Shown: piece by piece, positions 1 through 13,091 of the stretch
How positions within the stretch are numbered: position 1 is the stretch's first letter
Layout of the letters: every line of letters starts with the position of its first letter
Assembly (NCBI RefSeq): GCF_031143425.1
Contig: NC_090444.1
Location: 1,311,687,324 to 1,311,751,323 of the forward strand
DNA length: 64,000 bases
DNA from: Pleurodeles waltl
Taxonomy: Eukaryota; Chordata; Amphibia; Caudata; Salamandridae
Reading direction: 5' to 3'
Notes under the pieces: model-generated
Seen by the model: only the letters and a program-made list of their open reading frames with translations
What the model was told of the DNA's origin: nothing
Database searches by the model: none
Made by a program: the position numbers and the translations under genes

Positions 1-775
1 CACGGTGGGTTGGTCCTTCTATGGAGCTTTTTCCAAAATGTTTTCAAATATTCTCCAAACTTCTGGATCTTCTTCCTGGAGGTCTTTTAAGGCTCTTTTG
101 GAGTCCACAGCTCACCCCAAGGTTCCAGAAGCTCTGAGTTGCTCCTTGAGAGTGCAGACTAGAAACTCCCAGAATGCACCTGGCTCAATCTCCAAAACAG
201 CCACTGGACAGTGGTCAGGTGGTTAGTTTCTTCAGGATCTGAGAGATGGGACTCTGGTTAGCACATTTTCACCTGTAGCAAACAGGTAGTTCCTCCTTGA
301 ACCAGTTGAAGCCAGGCAAAGTCCTTCTTGTGGTGCAGACCAAGTGTGCAGCTGGTGCAGTCCTTCCGAGTGCAGTGTCCAGGTGCAACATTCTTCAAAA
401 ATCCTTCATGGTGGAAACTGATGTTTGGAGGTTAGATCTGGCTGACTTTGGAAGTACTTTTAATTCCAAAAGTTGAATTTGCATTTAACTTTAATTTAAA
501 AGCAGCCAGCGAGATAGGTCTGCCTTTAAAATGACCCAGGACACCTCAGCAGTGCACCTATGGGTGCATTACCTATGCTGATGTCCCTTAACCTACATGC
601 CCTACCATATACTAGGGCCTTATAGGTAGGTTTACATAGCCAATTATAATTAGCCTAATTTGCATACTTGTTTTTCACAGAGCACAAGCCCTGGGGCTGG
701 GTAGCAGTACGCAGGGCACCATCAGAAACAGGAAAACACCAGCAAAAAGTGAAACATGGGGGCAAAAAGTTATGG
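1..775. repeat. Old non-coding retroelement-like remnant
   Basis: No credible coding frame is visible. The stretch ends with a short motif (761-773, ggcaaaaagttat) that recurs at 10296-10308 at the end of another long non-coding repeat-like block. Both blocks carry similar runs of short G/C-rich words such as agtcctt and gcagcag. I infer that both are decayed pieces of one retroelement class, possibly LTR-type, but no LTR, primer-binding site or protein motif could be confirmed. Confidence 0.3.
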
Positions 776-2033
776 AGCCTTTGCAATCAACCCTGTTTTC
801 TCACAGTCATAACCCACAATATTCACCTCCCTTCCAAATAAAGGTGCTGCTCAATATTGTCCATTCTTCGAAGTATTTTTCCTGGTTTGCTTTGATCTCC
901 TCCAGGCCACTGAGTAGCTTGCTGAGGAGGAGGACCTCAGGTAGTGGATGTGCTGCTGGAAGAGAGATTTGGCTCCTTCAGGCAGCTGTGATAGAGATGC
1001 TGCCTCCTCTGTGCTGACTTAATACTGGAAGAAGTAGCTGCCACTGATTACTCTGCCTCCATCCTCTCAAGGACAACAAGCTGGCAGAAGGCACAGGTGA
1101 GCCACTATCTCGTATCAGTGATGGTCTGAGGTCATAACCTGGGAGACAGCTGGATGCTCTGAGGCAAGCAGAGAACATGAATTATAGTACCCACTACAAG
1201 CACATGTTTTGTAAGTCAGACAGCCTCATGGTCTTACCAATTCTCTAGGGCCACTGGCATTTTTTCTGTGATTCTGTGTCCCTGTTTTTTTTTACCAATA
1301 CTTCACATACTATCATTTGCACTGCATTACATAACATTAATTATTCCTCGTGCATAATTTTAAAAAATGTTTTTACTAAAATGGGGTAAAATTGTGAATT
1401 CAATGAATTCATCGGGTGGCACTTTCACCAGATACCTTGTTTAAGAAGAATGACTAAACTGCAAAGCTATATCGCCATGGAAAATATGGTGCATTAAACT
1501 TGTGGTGCACAGTTTACTTGACAATATGTATGCCATGCAACAGTAACTAGTCTAACCTGCTGGAGTGCCATGATTTTTGAACAACTATTGGCACATAAGT
1601 TATTTAACAGAAGCATTATGTTCAGTTGCTCCTCTCTCTGCAATAAATATATTATTCCTGACTTAGGAAGCAAGTGAGCGGTATGTAACATTTAAACTGT
1701 CAGGAGTTGGACTAGGTTTAGGTTTGGCCGTGGACAGGTTGGGTCACATGGCTCACACATCACATATTGGCAGGTTCTGGACAAAAGCAAAAGACACAAA
1801 TTTAATTATATGATTACCAACTACTGTATTTGCACAAGTTAAACTGCAACATCAAACAAATCTGAAATTGTTGCTAGCCAATGTGGAACAGAACAGACTG
1901 GAGAGAAACAATGCAAAATGGGAAAGTAAAAAAAAACATTAGCAACAAGACAATACAGAAGGCTGTGTAAGTTACCCTAGGTGGAATTCATTGTTAAAAC
2001 CATTAAGGTTAAATAAATAAAAATATGGTTTAC
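776..2033. other. No gene recognised
   Basis: Short frames of 60-80 codons occur on both strands but none resembles a known family, and composition is ordinary AT-rich sequence. Nothing else is recognised here. Confidence 0.4.
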
Positions 2034-2108
2034 CTGCAATGGAGGGAATGACTGTAAAAGTTCTGGGGGCTTCAGGCTTGGCCTTCCCAGCTCTCATCTT
2101 TGGTGGTG
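2034..2108 (-). CDS. Putative single host exon (75 bp), unidentified protein
   Basis: On the minus strand this 75-bp block is preceded by a pyrimidine-rich tract (tttttcttctctccatccag) ending in AG and is followed by CAG|GTAAAC, a good donor. Two of the three frames contain stops. The remaining frame is open throughout and begins and ends in the same phase (one base carried in, one carried out), so the exon is symmetric and adds 25 codons. The predicted peptide is basic and proline-rich and contains PPKMRAGKAK followed by PEAPRTFTVIPS, which looks like a disordered linker of a larger protein. I do not recognise the family. No second exon of the same gene was found, which would fit a host gene with huge introns. 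It could also be a chance combination of splice-like signals. Confidence 0.45.
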
Positions 2109-2889
2109 CTGGATGGAGAGAAGAAAAAGCACATTTAGAAATACAGAAACAGTTCTATTCCTCCATTGAATCTCCATCCTAAAATGGTTCCCTATCCTAA
2201 AAAATATTAACTTTAAGTTATATTGCTCCTCATTTGAGAAAGCCCATCGCAGGATTGCCTTGCATTGTTAGAGTTAGTCAATAGAATGCTTGATGGCTGA
2301 TTGTATTTTTCAGATGTAAAATAGATCCTCATGCATTACAAAGTAAACACTCCATAGAAAGTGGAACGATACACTAAACAGACAGTAGCACTAGGTGAGA
2401 GTAACACTCCTCTGGGTGGAAACAATGTCCACTCTATGGAGCTAGTTCTCAAAACTATTTCTGAGTGCAGGAAGTTGAACTACAGAAGTTCTTTTTTATA
2501 TACTGTTGCATGCCTTTGTGAATTGGCCATGAAACAGCCAACTTCCTACAATGAGGGCAAATTAATTTTTATTGTGCTAACTATATATGAATTTTCCTTC
2601 AGTGTTGTCAAGTTATTCCCATTATAGCTGTTTTGGCACCAATTTACAGAGACATGTAAGAGTATATAAAAGAGTCCTACAGGTATACTACTTTATGTAC
2701 TTCAGAATATCTTTATGAATAGGTCCCATTACATGTTAAAGAACTGGTAACAATGGCTCTGAGTCAAGAAGGTCAGGGTAAATTTACACATGTCGATTTA
2801 CTCCCATGTAAATCACTGCTCCAGCCAACTTGTCCAGATCCATGATCCTGGCTTTGGTGGCAGTCTCCTAGTGGTCCAACCTCCAGGAT

Positions 2890-2985
2890 CATAATCTGGC
2901 GGTCGGACCGCCAGGAGTGCGATGGTGCGACTACCACCACATGTTTGGCAGTCCGTGGACTGTTTAAATGATAATGAGGCCCTCA
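2890..2985. repeat. Fragment of a Harbinger-like MITE end
   Basis: The stretch contains the inverted pair tggcggtcggaccgcca and ends in aatgataatgaggccc. Reversed, this end reads gggcctcattatcatt and resembles the terminal sequence of the Harbinger elements found later in the window (ggccctcattacaac). It is likely a truncated non-autonomous relative. No clear partner end or target duplication was found. Confidence 0.35.
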
Positions 2986-5424
2986 GTCTTTAAAATGCCT
3001 ATTTCCAGTCAGTTCATCTAATAATGAAGCACAGAATATTCAATTTTTGCTGCAGGCCCACTTTCAACCTGTTAAACTCCATAAAATATACTTACTCATA
3101 ACACTTAATGAACACAATGGTTAAAATCACACATTTTACAAAAAGTCTAATGGTGTCATCTTTGATAGGCATACAACCTTCACCCACTAGTAGTGGCATA
3201 CTTCATCAGTGGATCCTATAGATATTCACCTGTTAGCATGAATGAACTCACCAACATGGGAGGTCCTATTAATTATGTTTCTAGATAACGAGTGGAATCA
3301 GGAGAATTATTTAGTAGGTCACAGCTCATAATCTTCAAGACTTTATTCAGCTGGAAAGCCATAAAGGTATAAATTGATACATAAAAACATTCAATTACAT
3401 ACAAAATCACATAAAACAGTCTTTTCCCATTCTATATAATTCAGCCTAAATTCGCCACCTCTGAAGGATACCAACTCAATTTTATTTTGAGTGTCCCTGA
3501 CAAGGTTAAAAATGTAAAAAATATTTTAGTAATTCCTATGACTCCTACACGCATCAGTGAACAAGTTTCAGGCGAATCTGAAGCCTAAATGGTCAGTGGC
3601 CTGCTGACCGTAGCATCTATACCCTAAACAATGTCTATTCTGCAAAAGTGTTTGACATATTGTCATAAAAAGAAGGAAGAATTCTTCCGAAATGGAGACA
3701 TACTTACTGTGGTAGATTAAATATATCTCGTAATATATCCTATATTATGTAATTCCTCATAAGTAAAATCAAAGAATACTTAGTCACACAATTTTAGAGT
3801 ACAGTTCACGGTTTGGTAAAAACAAACACTATTAAGATAACAGTGTGCATTGCATAACCATGTAAATTACTGCAATATGACAGAGTAAACAAATCCATCT
3901 AACTGTGGAACAGAACGTGTTGGCCTATTTTACCCTCTAAGTAGGGGAATTAGACTCCATACGATGAAGCAAGAAGCACTTCCCTGTAATCAAACACTAG
4001 ATTGGGGTAATCAAAGCTCAGTAGTGTAAGTGTGCAAGATAAACTGGAAAAAACGGAAGAGTAGAGAACTTAAATTCAAGAAAATTAAGAGAGTACAACT
4101 TGTCCGAACTTACTTTGTCATGTGTGGGTACTCCCCCATCAACCTATCAGCTGCTGCCGTTTTGTATATTGCATTCCCATTTGTAAATAACCAATTACGA
4201 AGATGTGTACACTATCTAATGCCTATTGTCTGGCAGGCTAAGTGAGCATGTCAGGCATCCAACATTTTACAAAATCGAACATTTTTGAGACTGATGATCT
4301 GTGAAGTAATGAATTCAGATATACTAAGTAGAGACTTCTTTGGTGACATTTGCCAGCTTCACCATGTGTTTGGTCTTTTGACCTCACAATGAGAGAAAGC
4401 AGCTTTCACTAGGCTTTGTGACCACCAGTGAATGATGTAACGTGCTAATAAGTGATGTTCCCACGAATGCAGAAGCGGCTCATTTAACATACCTTGTTTA
4501 GTGTCCAATTTCTTGAATACCTTAAGCCTAAATGAATGCCACAAAATGCAGAGGGATAGCAGCTGATAGACTGATGGACAAGTACCTACACTTGAAAAAG
4601 TAAGTTTGAAAAATGTGTTTGGTCTGGGAGCAAATATACACCCTTACATTAATCCTTGGACAATCACAATCCTTTCTGACAGTTGACCATAACTATCCAC
4701 TTTTGCTTGCAGTTGTTGCCTATACGTGTACCACGGGTGTGTCAGGCATCCACACAGACACACACATTTTCTCTCACACACAGAAGACCCAGCACATGCA
4801 CACACCCATTCAAAGCATGCACGCACAAACACACAAACATTCATACATACATGCATGACCGCATGCACCCAATGTTACAAAAAAATAACTTAATAGGCCA
4901 TGTCTTGGGTGGCAGGAGAAAAGCCTCTGTCCTGAAGGAAGGGATAGAAAATAGATCCCTTTGCCCTCTTTGTGAAGGTCAGCCAATGACAGGAGGACCT
5001 TCCTTACATCACCACAGAATGGGATGGGGTTCAGTGAGAGTTGTTGACCCCACTTCACTTAGTGAAGAGCATCACAGATGGACACTTGGCCCTTGGCATA
5101 TCAGGGATTAAAACTGAAGCATGCAGGGCTGAGTCTATCAGTGACGATCCCTCTTGTGATGAGGGGCAGTCTTACAGAAGATTTTGCAGGCAGAGGACCT
5201 CACGCCCACTCGGCTCTGAAATCCTCAGCCCAACAAATGTTGGCTCAGTCAGACAGGCGCCTATGCATTTTGCACATGTACAGCACCTGGATGCCTGGAC
5301 CTTCGCTCAGCCTGACATTCTTCATGTTTTCGGAAAAGGTGGAGGGTCGGGCCCCTCCTTGCTTAACAGCTGGCCGCCACTGTGTACTTGGGTCTATATA
5401 GTTGATTGTTACCATATTGCTGCC
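2986..5424. other. No gene recognised; includes CA-rich simple sequence
   Basis: No frame resembles a known protein. Between about 4735 and 4860 there is a degenerate CA/CATA-rich simple repeat that produces low-complexity Thr/His-rich frames. The 4880-5424 part may be the decayed downstream portion of the reverse-transcriptase remnant on the minus strand at 5425-5601, but no further RT motif could be read. Confidence 0.4.
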
Positions 5425-5601
5425 TTTACAAGACCCCCTTTGAAGACAGCTTGCACAAGAAGCACTCCCAGTCTACACTGTCAAATGCTACAATGAAGTC
5501 CACATAACAAGCATACAACTTGCCTGTGACCACACCACGATGTGAACGTCTGTGCTCAACACCAAAGGGCAAAAGCATGGTGCTCATTCCAGGTCTGAGT
5601 C
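5425..5601 (-). pseudogene. Non-LTR reverse transcriptase fragment (motif A region)
   Basis: Read on the minus strand, one open frame carries LRPGMST, then GKLYACYVDF, then VAFDSVDWECF. This order matches the fingers/palm region of non-LTR retrotransposon reverse transcriptases: a G-F-R-x-G-x-S-T-like motif followed by motif A, in which the D of the D-F-x-x-A-F-D-S-V core is a catalytic aspartate. The family differs from the L2-like LINEs elsewhere in the window, whose motif A reads DLSAAFDTV. The frame is lost on both sides and no Y-x-D-D box was found nearby, so this is a small relic. The clade cannot be assigned from so little sequence. Confidence 0.5.
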
Positions 5602-7506
5602 CCTCCTGCTCTTATGAAAGTAGATTTTGGATGAAAGTGCTTAAGTGCATTTAATATCATGTGCCAAGCAGGACATCAACCAGTATGCAGCTGAGTCAGG
5701 TTGAGCTAGCTCAGGAAGGAACAATATTTAGTCAGCTCTTTTAAAATCGTGGCTATTGATTTATAGAGGGATAATAAACAATGATTTCACATTTCCTTAA
5801 TACTTCCTCGGGCATGTCGGGAGTCATGAACCATAGAGGGCCCATTTGAAACCAGGAAGCAAAATTAACTGGTGTCTTGGGAGCGAATGGCCTCATCCAA
5901 GATGAGCTAAGCTTGCGGAATTCCATGCTTATTTCAAATCTCAAACATCCTCAAGTAATTTGCATTCTATTTTCTATTTGCATTCGGATTTACGTAGACA
6001 AACAGGTTAGCTGCCTTGTTTGTTCCCAGGCAATGACACGGCACATTCCTCAAGTATCAATTTGATCCATTTCACTCCTCATCAACCCAGTTTCTTCCAT
6101 TCCTCATCAAATCAGCATTGTCTTGGTTTCACTGGGCAAGTTATGAACCTCGTGGCTTTATCTACTACTTGCGTGTATTTATCTAAATCTAGTATTCAGG
6201 CTGCCACCAATCCCTCTTCCATCACTCTACCACTACTGCCACAAATAACATAACACATGAGCAATTGTAGCAAAGAGCACATACACCTAAAATATCCCGG
6301 ACTTACTGATATTACCAACGCTTATTAGTAGTGTGCTGATATTGCGGACATTCTGCAGTTCTAACTGAGATGGTATAGAAGAATGGATGGGGTTTTCCGT
6401 ACCTTTATCGAGTATGATTAATACTGGCGTAGATGATTGATTGATCGATCAAGTCCACTTACGGTATATAGTACTAATAAAGGGTGTAGCGTTCACAAGG
6501 ACGTATTCTAGTACATGATCTGCAATGTACAGCAATTTCCATATCCTTTAGAACTAACCTAAGAAATATAAGTGAAATAAAAAGTGCTTGGTAAACAAAT
6601 GTGCAGCCTCCGTTGCCTACAGGCTATAGACCCTAGCATCATATCCGTATGATCAGAGTCACTGGGCATCTGTAGGAGCCCCAGAAACACTCCCCGGATT
6701 ATTTCTGTGGTGGTAGGGATAGCAATGTTGTGTTTAGATTGAAGTTCTTGCTTGTAAAGATGGACTACACCTTCTTAAAATCCTGCGGCATAGTGCATTT
6801 TGAGTGACTGCAGAATTTTATAGACATACAAAAATCTGTCAGGCCATCCCTACCACCTCCAATAATAAATCGCTGGATCGCTGAGCCAAATCGATGAGCT
6901 TGTTTTCATCTCTGCCAAAAACCTATAACTCACTTTAATATAATTAATAGATTTGGGAATTTATTTTACCCATTTCATTTCATATCTGTTTAGAAAGCGG
7001 AATTATTTAAAAGGGCCACCAAATCTGTACATAAAAATACATACTGCGAAAATGCGATTAAAATAACAAACATCATTTGATACAAATGTAGCCTGGTTAG
7101 CTATGGCAGCGCCTTCAAAACGTTGCACTACTAATAATTCATCTAATTAATAGTATTCTATTTATTTGTCTCTACAGAGCTTTTGCTACCTGAAGGCCGC
7201 TTCTCATTTCAAGAGAACAAGATGGATAACACGACCATGGACTGACTTGCAGACGAGAGCCTGGCATTGGAAGTGAAATACGAGAACAATCATTGCTAAA
7301 TGACTATTAGGGGAGATGAAAGCAGTTTCCAACTGTGGAGATGAATTCTGATCCCTGAGCACATTTAGCCTAATTGTGTGATGATTATCGCACCCGACTG
7401 TTTTCAAACCTTCTGAGATTTATCTGTGGATTACCTGTGGGGGGGAAATGATAAATACACAAGCATGAGAAAAACGCTATTAGAAATGTTGTTTCTGATT
7501 GTTTAA
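5602..7506. other. No gene recognised; possible conserved non-coding block at 7160-7440
   Basis: No coding frame is supported. The part from about 7160 to 7440 is of high complexity and lacks the repeat signatures seen around it. It starts after a ttgtctctacag acceptor-like tract, but the following frame closes after about 35 codons. It could be a conserved regulatory element, which the single sequence cannot show. Confidence 0.3.
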
Positions 7507-10310
7507 GGTATGCACCTAAGCCACACAGAACCCATCACTCTAGTAAGGGAAAGTAAGTTACACACCAAAGATACCTTTTGCTCTCCCTCTGGTAGCTTAG
7601 CACAGAGCAGTCAGGCTTATCCTCAGAGGCAATGTGTAAAGCATTTGCTCAACACACTTACAGAAACACAATGAATACACCACAAAAGAGACTCCACACA
7701 GGATTATATAAAAATGTGTTTCTTATATTTTAAATATATATCATGAACCATAAACAACATAAATACTGTGCATAATATGCCCAGTATTCGTTATCATGCA
7801 CTTTAGAAGAACCAAAAATGACATGAATTAGAAATACTGTGCATACCATACCAACACTGACATAGTAATCAGGATCCTGATGATGATAGACGCCATACCA
7901 TCTGTAATTCCTTGGAGCATGAAATGCAAAAAAAGATACATAGGTCACCAAAATAATGTAACTTGGTTTAGAGACCAGACGCCTAAAACATTATTTGTCA
8001 CCACAATTGTATGACTCCTCACAGAACACCAACAGTGGATGCCTAGGGCATAAAATGCAGCAGATTAAGTAGTAAAAACACATGAATCATCATGCAACCA
8101 GAGGGCAGGGTGCACTTGTGCTCTTTTTAATTTTGGGAATTTACAGTCCCCCACCCGTAAGACAGTTTCTGACAGTGATCATGCGCCGTGCCTGTGAGCC
8201 TCTGTCGAGGATTAGCCCACATTGGAAGGATCCACAACAAAGGACCCCAGATGCATGTGTTGCAGCCCTCGAGTGGCCTCTCTGGGCCGGGCTGCAAAGG
8301 GGGCCGTCTCTGTTGTGAGCACTTGGTCCAAGCGCACAGTACCTGTCTCTGGCCGGGGCAACACTCGCTGTTCTCTCATGACAGGGGCAGACTCTGTGTT
8401 CCACCAGGGCAAGGGACGTGACGATCTGAGGCCCGGGTAGCCACCTTTCTCCCAGGGCTGACAACAAGCGGTAGCCGCACCATGTAAATCTCAGCCCCCT
8501 GAGGGGTGTGGGGTGAGGTAGTGCTTGCTGCTGAGCAAAGGCTTCCTGTTCCACAGCAACACGGTTAGGGCTCCAAGTTGGCTTGTGGAGTCATGCTCGC
8601 CCTGTTTGTGTGGAACGATTCGCAAAGGGGTCCTGCCGGTTCCACTTCCGGGAGCACAGGCATAGACAGAACAAAAGTCTCTACACATGCTCCTCTGTAG
8701 AATTCAGTACTTCAAACTCAACCCTCTGGTTCAGGCCAGATTTGTAAAGCGCTCACCACATGGTGGGCAAAAAAAGGAACAGGACTAAAGAAATCACTCA
8801 CCACACACTAATTTTTAAGAATGAAGTGAAAGTGTAAAACGCTCACCATGCGCTAGTTGTGAGGAAGCCAAGGAGCAGGTAATAGCACTCCCCATGTGCT
8901 GGGCTCCTTAGAGAATACTTGAGGGGCACAAAGAGGGCAGGCAGGCCAGCATGAGTCCTTATTTCAGGGTGGCAGTCTCACTAGCATCCTAACAGGCGGG
9001 CAGACCAGCACACAACAAAGCTAGTAGTCCAATTGGTGTTTCCTCCTGATAACATCATAGTGCCTTGCTAGAACAGGGTCAGGAAGCAGCTGACAGCAGG
9101 GCAACAAACATAAAATAAATAAATCCATTGAGTCCTTTAGGTCACACAGCAAGTAGCAGGCAGCAGGGCAACAGCAGAAGAGCAGTCCAGTTGGGTCCTT
9201 TGAGCAGCGCAGCAGTCCTTCTGATAGAGGTTTGGTTCCAGTTGCAAAAGTGCTTTGAAAACATGGGGTCAGAGACCCTGTGCTTATACTCAAAAATGTC
9301 TTTGATGTAGGGGATGGCTTCAAATGAACCCTTTCAAGTGTACAACAAACCCCTTTCATTCCAGCCCTGGCTACAAACATCAGAAGGGATAATCAGCTCT
9401 TTGTCTGAAGGCAGGACGCAGCCTATTGACATGTAAGATGTGAACGACCTCCCCCTCTCCCAGCCTAGGAAGACTATCAGTATGCAAATGAATGCAGATA
9501 AATCCACTGTCATGCCCAGACCTTCCTATGTTGTGGTTGTCTGGAAAGTATGCACAAAGTGTAACTGGCACACATGGATTGGAGACAGACTGCAAAACAC
9601 ATAGAATATAAGCACAGACAAATGCTCACTTTCCAAATAAGGCATTTCTAAAATAATAATAGAAAATCAAACTACACCAGAAAGCAGGATTTCTCAATAC
9701 CATTCCAAACATACCAAACTTGGCAACGTTACTCCTATCAGATCAGGAATTACCAACTAAAAGTATATAAGGGAATTCCCAATGCTAACCTATGAGAGGA
9801 GCAGCCTTCACAGCAGTAAAAAACGAAATATGCTGTTTGTTACTACTAGGACATGCAAAATATACATGTCTTATCTTTTACTTACATAGCATCCTGCCCA
9901 TAGGTCTACCTAGGGCCTACCTGAGGGGTGACTTAGGTGTGATAGAAAGGGAGTTTTAGGCCTTGGCCAATAGTTTGAAATGCCAAGTCAAGGTGGCAGA
10001 CCTGCGACCTCAGACCCTGCAGTTGCCGGCCTGAGACAGATTTAAAAAGCTACTTCTGTGGGTGGCGCAAGCAGTACTCCAGGTCCACTGGTAGCATTTA
10101 ATTTATAGGCCCTGGGTATATGGTATACCACTTTACAAGGGACTTACAGGTAAATCAAATATGCCAAACAGGTGTAAGCCAATCACACCACCTTTAAGGG
10201 GAAAGAGTGCATGAACTTTAGCACTGATTAGCAGTGGTAAAGTGTCCAGAGTATGAAAGCCAACAAAAAGAAAGCCAGAAAAATAGCAGGAAGAAGGCAA
10301 AAAGTTATAT
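7507..10310. repeat. Long non-coding retroelement-like remnant
   Basis: A 2.8-kb block with no protein motif. It contains words repeated locally, such as acgctcacca near 8825-8850 and related gcgctcacca near 8750, and ends with ggcaaaaagttat (10296-10308), shared with the remnant at the left edge of the window. The CpG-richer part at 8080-8700 gives overlapping frames on both strands that look accidental. I infer a decayed retroelement of unknown class. Confidence 0.3.
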
Positions 10311-13091
10311 AACCATCAGCAGTCATGAATTAGGATGTGCTGGAAAGAGTAAGGTTCAAGATTGGCAGACAACTACCCTGATAATATAGTAGCTGCACTG
10401 TAGCATACTGCTTTTTTCTGTGATACCACATTGCGCAGACCTGTAATTGTGGGCATGGAAGTATCTTCACAAGAGCGAATGAAGGAACAGCATGTGTGTC
10501 TGTAGTGGCAAAAGGGCTTAAGGAAAAGAAGACAGATTTTTGCCGTAGTTGGCCATGTTACAGTAGCCTTAAGTTAGACAAATGATAGTGCAACAAAGTA
10601 GGTGATTTGTATTAGTTAATGATGGTAAGAATGCTTAAGATATGTGGGTGGAGGAACTTATAGCTGTAACTCTGAATGTAGACTCATCTACTTGTCAGCA
10701 ACCTTCAGGCGGCACCATGGTTGCTTGCAGCTGTGTTTTGAGCAGCTGTAAGGCCCTCTCTATTTTAGGTACCTTATGTTACTATTTCATGTGACCAAGG
10801 AGCCCGTGGGCAGGCCAGCCATGAATGAACCTGCTTTAGTGCTAAAATCTCCACCCATCAAGTGTCAAATACGTGCAGTGTCCTTTGTTCCTATTAGAAC
10901 AGCTGCACTTCACTACAAATCAAGGAAATACCTTGTGTTCACAGGTGGATAACATTGAAGAGGTTACAGAGAAAATAGGAAATATGAATCTAGCTGAGGG
11001 CTAGCAACCCCTATCCAAGCACTATGCAGAAAGTGAATGCCAGTTTCCAGTTGCACTCAGGGGAAAGACCTGAAGCGTCGTCCTCAGTACCTTCAAATGC
11101 AAAGAAAGTGATGCATGATGCAAAGCTCAAAATGAGATATGCAATTGCTCTTAAGGAACAGCAGTACATACACTTGACCTATGGTTAAGGGCAAACACTA
11201 GCAACTAAATACCCACTGGTGCCTTGGACTCTACTGTAAATGAGGCTGTAACCACCTGGGGCTGGCTGGACACATGGTGGATATCTGCTGTGCCCAGGTT
11301 CGGTGAAGTACCTTTTTGCTCGATTCAGTAGATCCATTGGACACATTTCCAAACAGAATGTGTCTTAGTCACAGACAAGCATCCCAAGGCTCACCATGTG
11401 CTTAAGGGTAAACCCCTGTGAATGGGTATACTGGCATCAAGACCTTCAGTTGCAGAGGACCTCAAGCTTCTGAACGATTATTAATAACATTTTCAGAAAA
11501 GAGGGTTTGCCAATGTCCCGTAGCCCTGCACCTATGGCTTCTTTTCATGGAAAACGTATTTCACTGTAGGGATACAGAGATCATGTCTGCAACTTTAATA
11601 GGAATGGGGATGTTTTCCTTTTTTAATATTGGTGATAACACATTCAGCTATGAAAAATAAAATCGTACAGGTCCACTTTGTTTCGAAACGGAGCAATTGT
11701 TATACTGCAGTTGTAATAGTGTTGGATCAAGTATTAAAGGGTGAATTTAAATTAAAAGTGCATTAAAGAATATGCAGTTTTCACAGACTGTAAAGAAAAT
11801 TACTACTCGCGCTGAAATGCAGGACTAAATGTCACTCTGGGTCCTGTGCTGTGGCATAATTCAAATGACCTTTGGAATCTCAAAGTTTCTGCCAGCTTCA
11901 GCCCCCTCGAGTGAAATGTTCTTTAACAGACCGTCATGTTGTTTCTACAGTTCTGATGTGACCGCCGGGCCAGCGACCACACATCTTTAGTTTTCGCTCG
12001 CCTCCGGCATCTCTGTTGTGGCCCTCAGCTCTCATAAAGCGCTCAGGCCTGGGCTGTTTAAATCACAGCTATACATACATTCATATAGTTAAAAACTTAC
12101 AAGTTGGCTCTACCATCGTACAGCACCTAGTTGCTTTGTAGCAAGATTTGCACTTCAAAAAATCCACCGGTACGCATATGAAGACATCAATACATATCTG
12201 CTTTACTGTTCTCATGGCACCGCCTTAATGTGATCCTGAAATTAAACCTTCAGAAAAACATTGATTTAGCTGACACGTATGAGTAGCTTTAAGCATACCA
12301 GACGTTTAAGGTTGGATTTTTAATAAAATGTAAACATCTAAAGAAACATTAAGGCTCATTTACAAGAATCTGACGCATCGGCTATGATGCGTCAGATTTC
12401 TTGCACCGCCCCGCGACCACCTAACGATGCCATTGATGCGCTGCATTAACAACACAGAGCTCCATGGTGCATGTTTTCACAGATGCAGAAAAAATTCCGA
12501 CGCGTCCGTGGCGCTATAGTCACACATTGCTGGACTAGCGTGAAAAAATTATGCTACTCCACTAATGCGAGGAGGCCCCCATAGACAAAAGCCCTGCATC
12601 ACTTGAGCAGACGGTAAAATTCGGATGCAGTGAAGGTGCAGGATGATTCAGTGAAATGTAAATTTCACTGAGTCAGTTTTGCTGGGGAAACCCCTACCTT
12701 ACATATCATTGCCGGAAACTGGCACCCAGGGGAGAAGTGACACTAGAGACCTGTATCGTCACTTTGTAGATTTGGAGTTGTTTTAGGGCCACCACATCAT
12801 AAAACAAAAATGGCACTGAGGCTGCACAAAAGCCATTTAAATTAGGCCCATTGTATTTAATTATAGGAGACGTCATTTATAACTAACAAGCACGTCTTAA
12901 AGATGTTGGGTATGATTCACATTGGCATGTAAGAGTATCTAAATGAGTACTCAATAGTAATCTTTTACATACTCTTACTTTACTTTTTTCATACTCTTAC
13001 ATGCATTTATGAGCTAGCCCAAAACATCTGAACTGAGAATAAAGTGGTAATATTCTGACGTTGCTCACATAATATCTCTGAAAGAACAAAG
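10311..13091. other. No gene recognised
   Basis: Mostly AT-rich unique-looking sequence without a supported gene. The part from about 12350 to 12700 contains small inverted repeats, including the hairpin at 12366-12399 and a second one near 12640-12690 built from attcagtgaaat and its complement, so it is probably an old foldback DNA element. Confidence 0.35.
12366..12399. repeat. Short inverted repeat (hairpin)
   Basis: The arm gaatctgacgcatc is followed by a short loop and its complement gatgcgtcagattt, matching at 13 of 14 positions. It lies in a block with other short inverted repeats and is probably part of a decayed MITE, since no transcript context suggests a terminator. Confidence 0.6.

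Noticed and set aside
4683..5496. Overlapping plus-strand frames of 142, 151 and 107 codons
   Set aside because: They include CA-rich simple sequence, overlap each other, and no domain is recognisable. The minus strand there carries an RT relic instead.
7165..7275. Host exon after the acceptor-like ttgtctctacag
   Set aside because: The open frame closes at TGA after about 35 codons without a donor in a suitable place, so the evidence is weaker than for 2034-2108.
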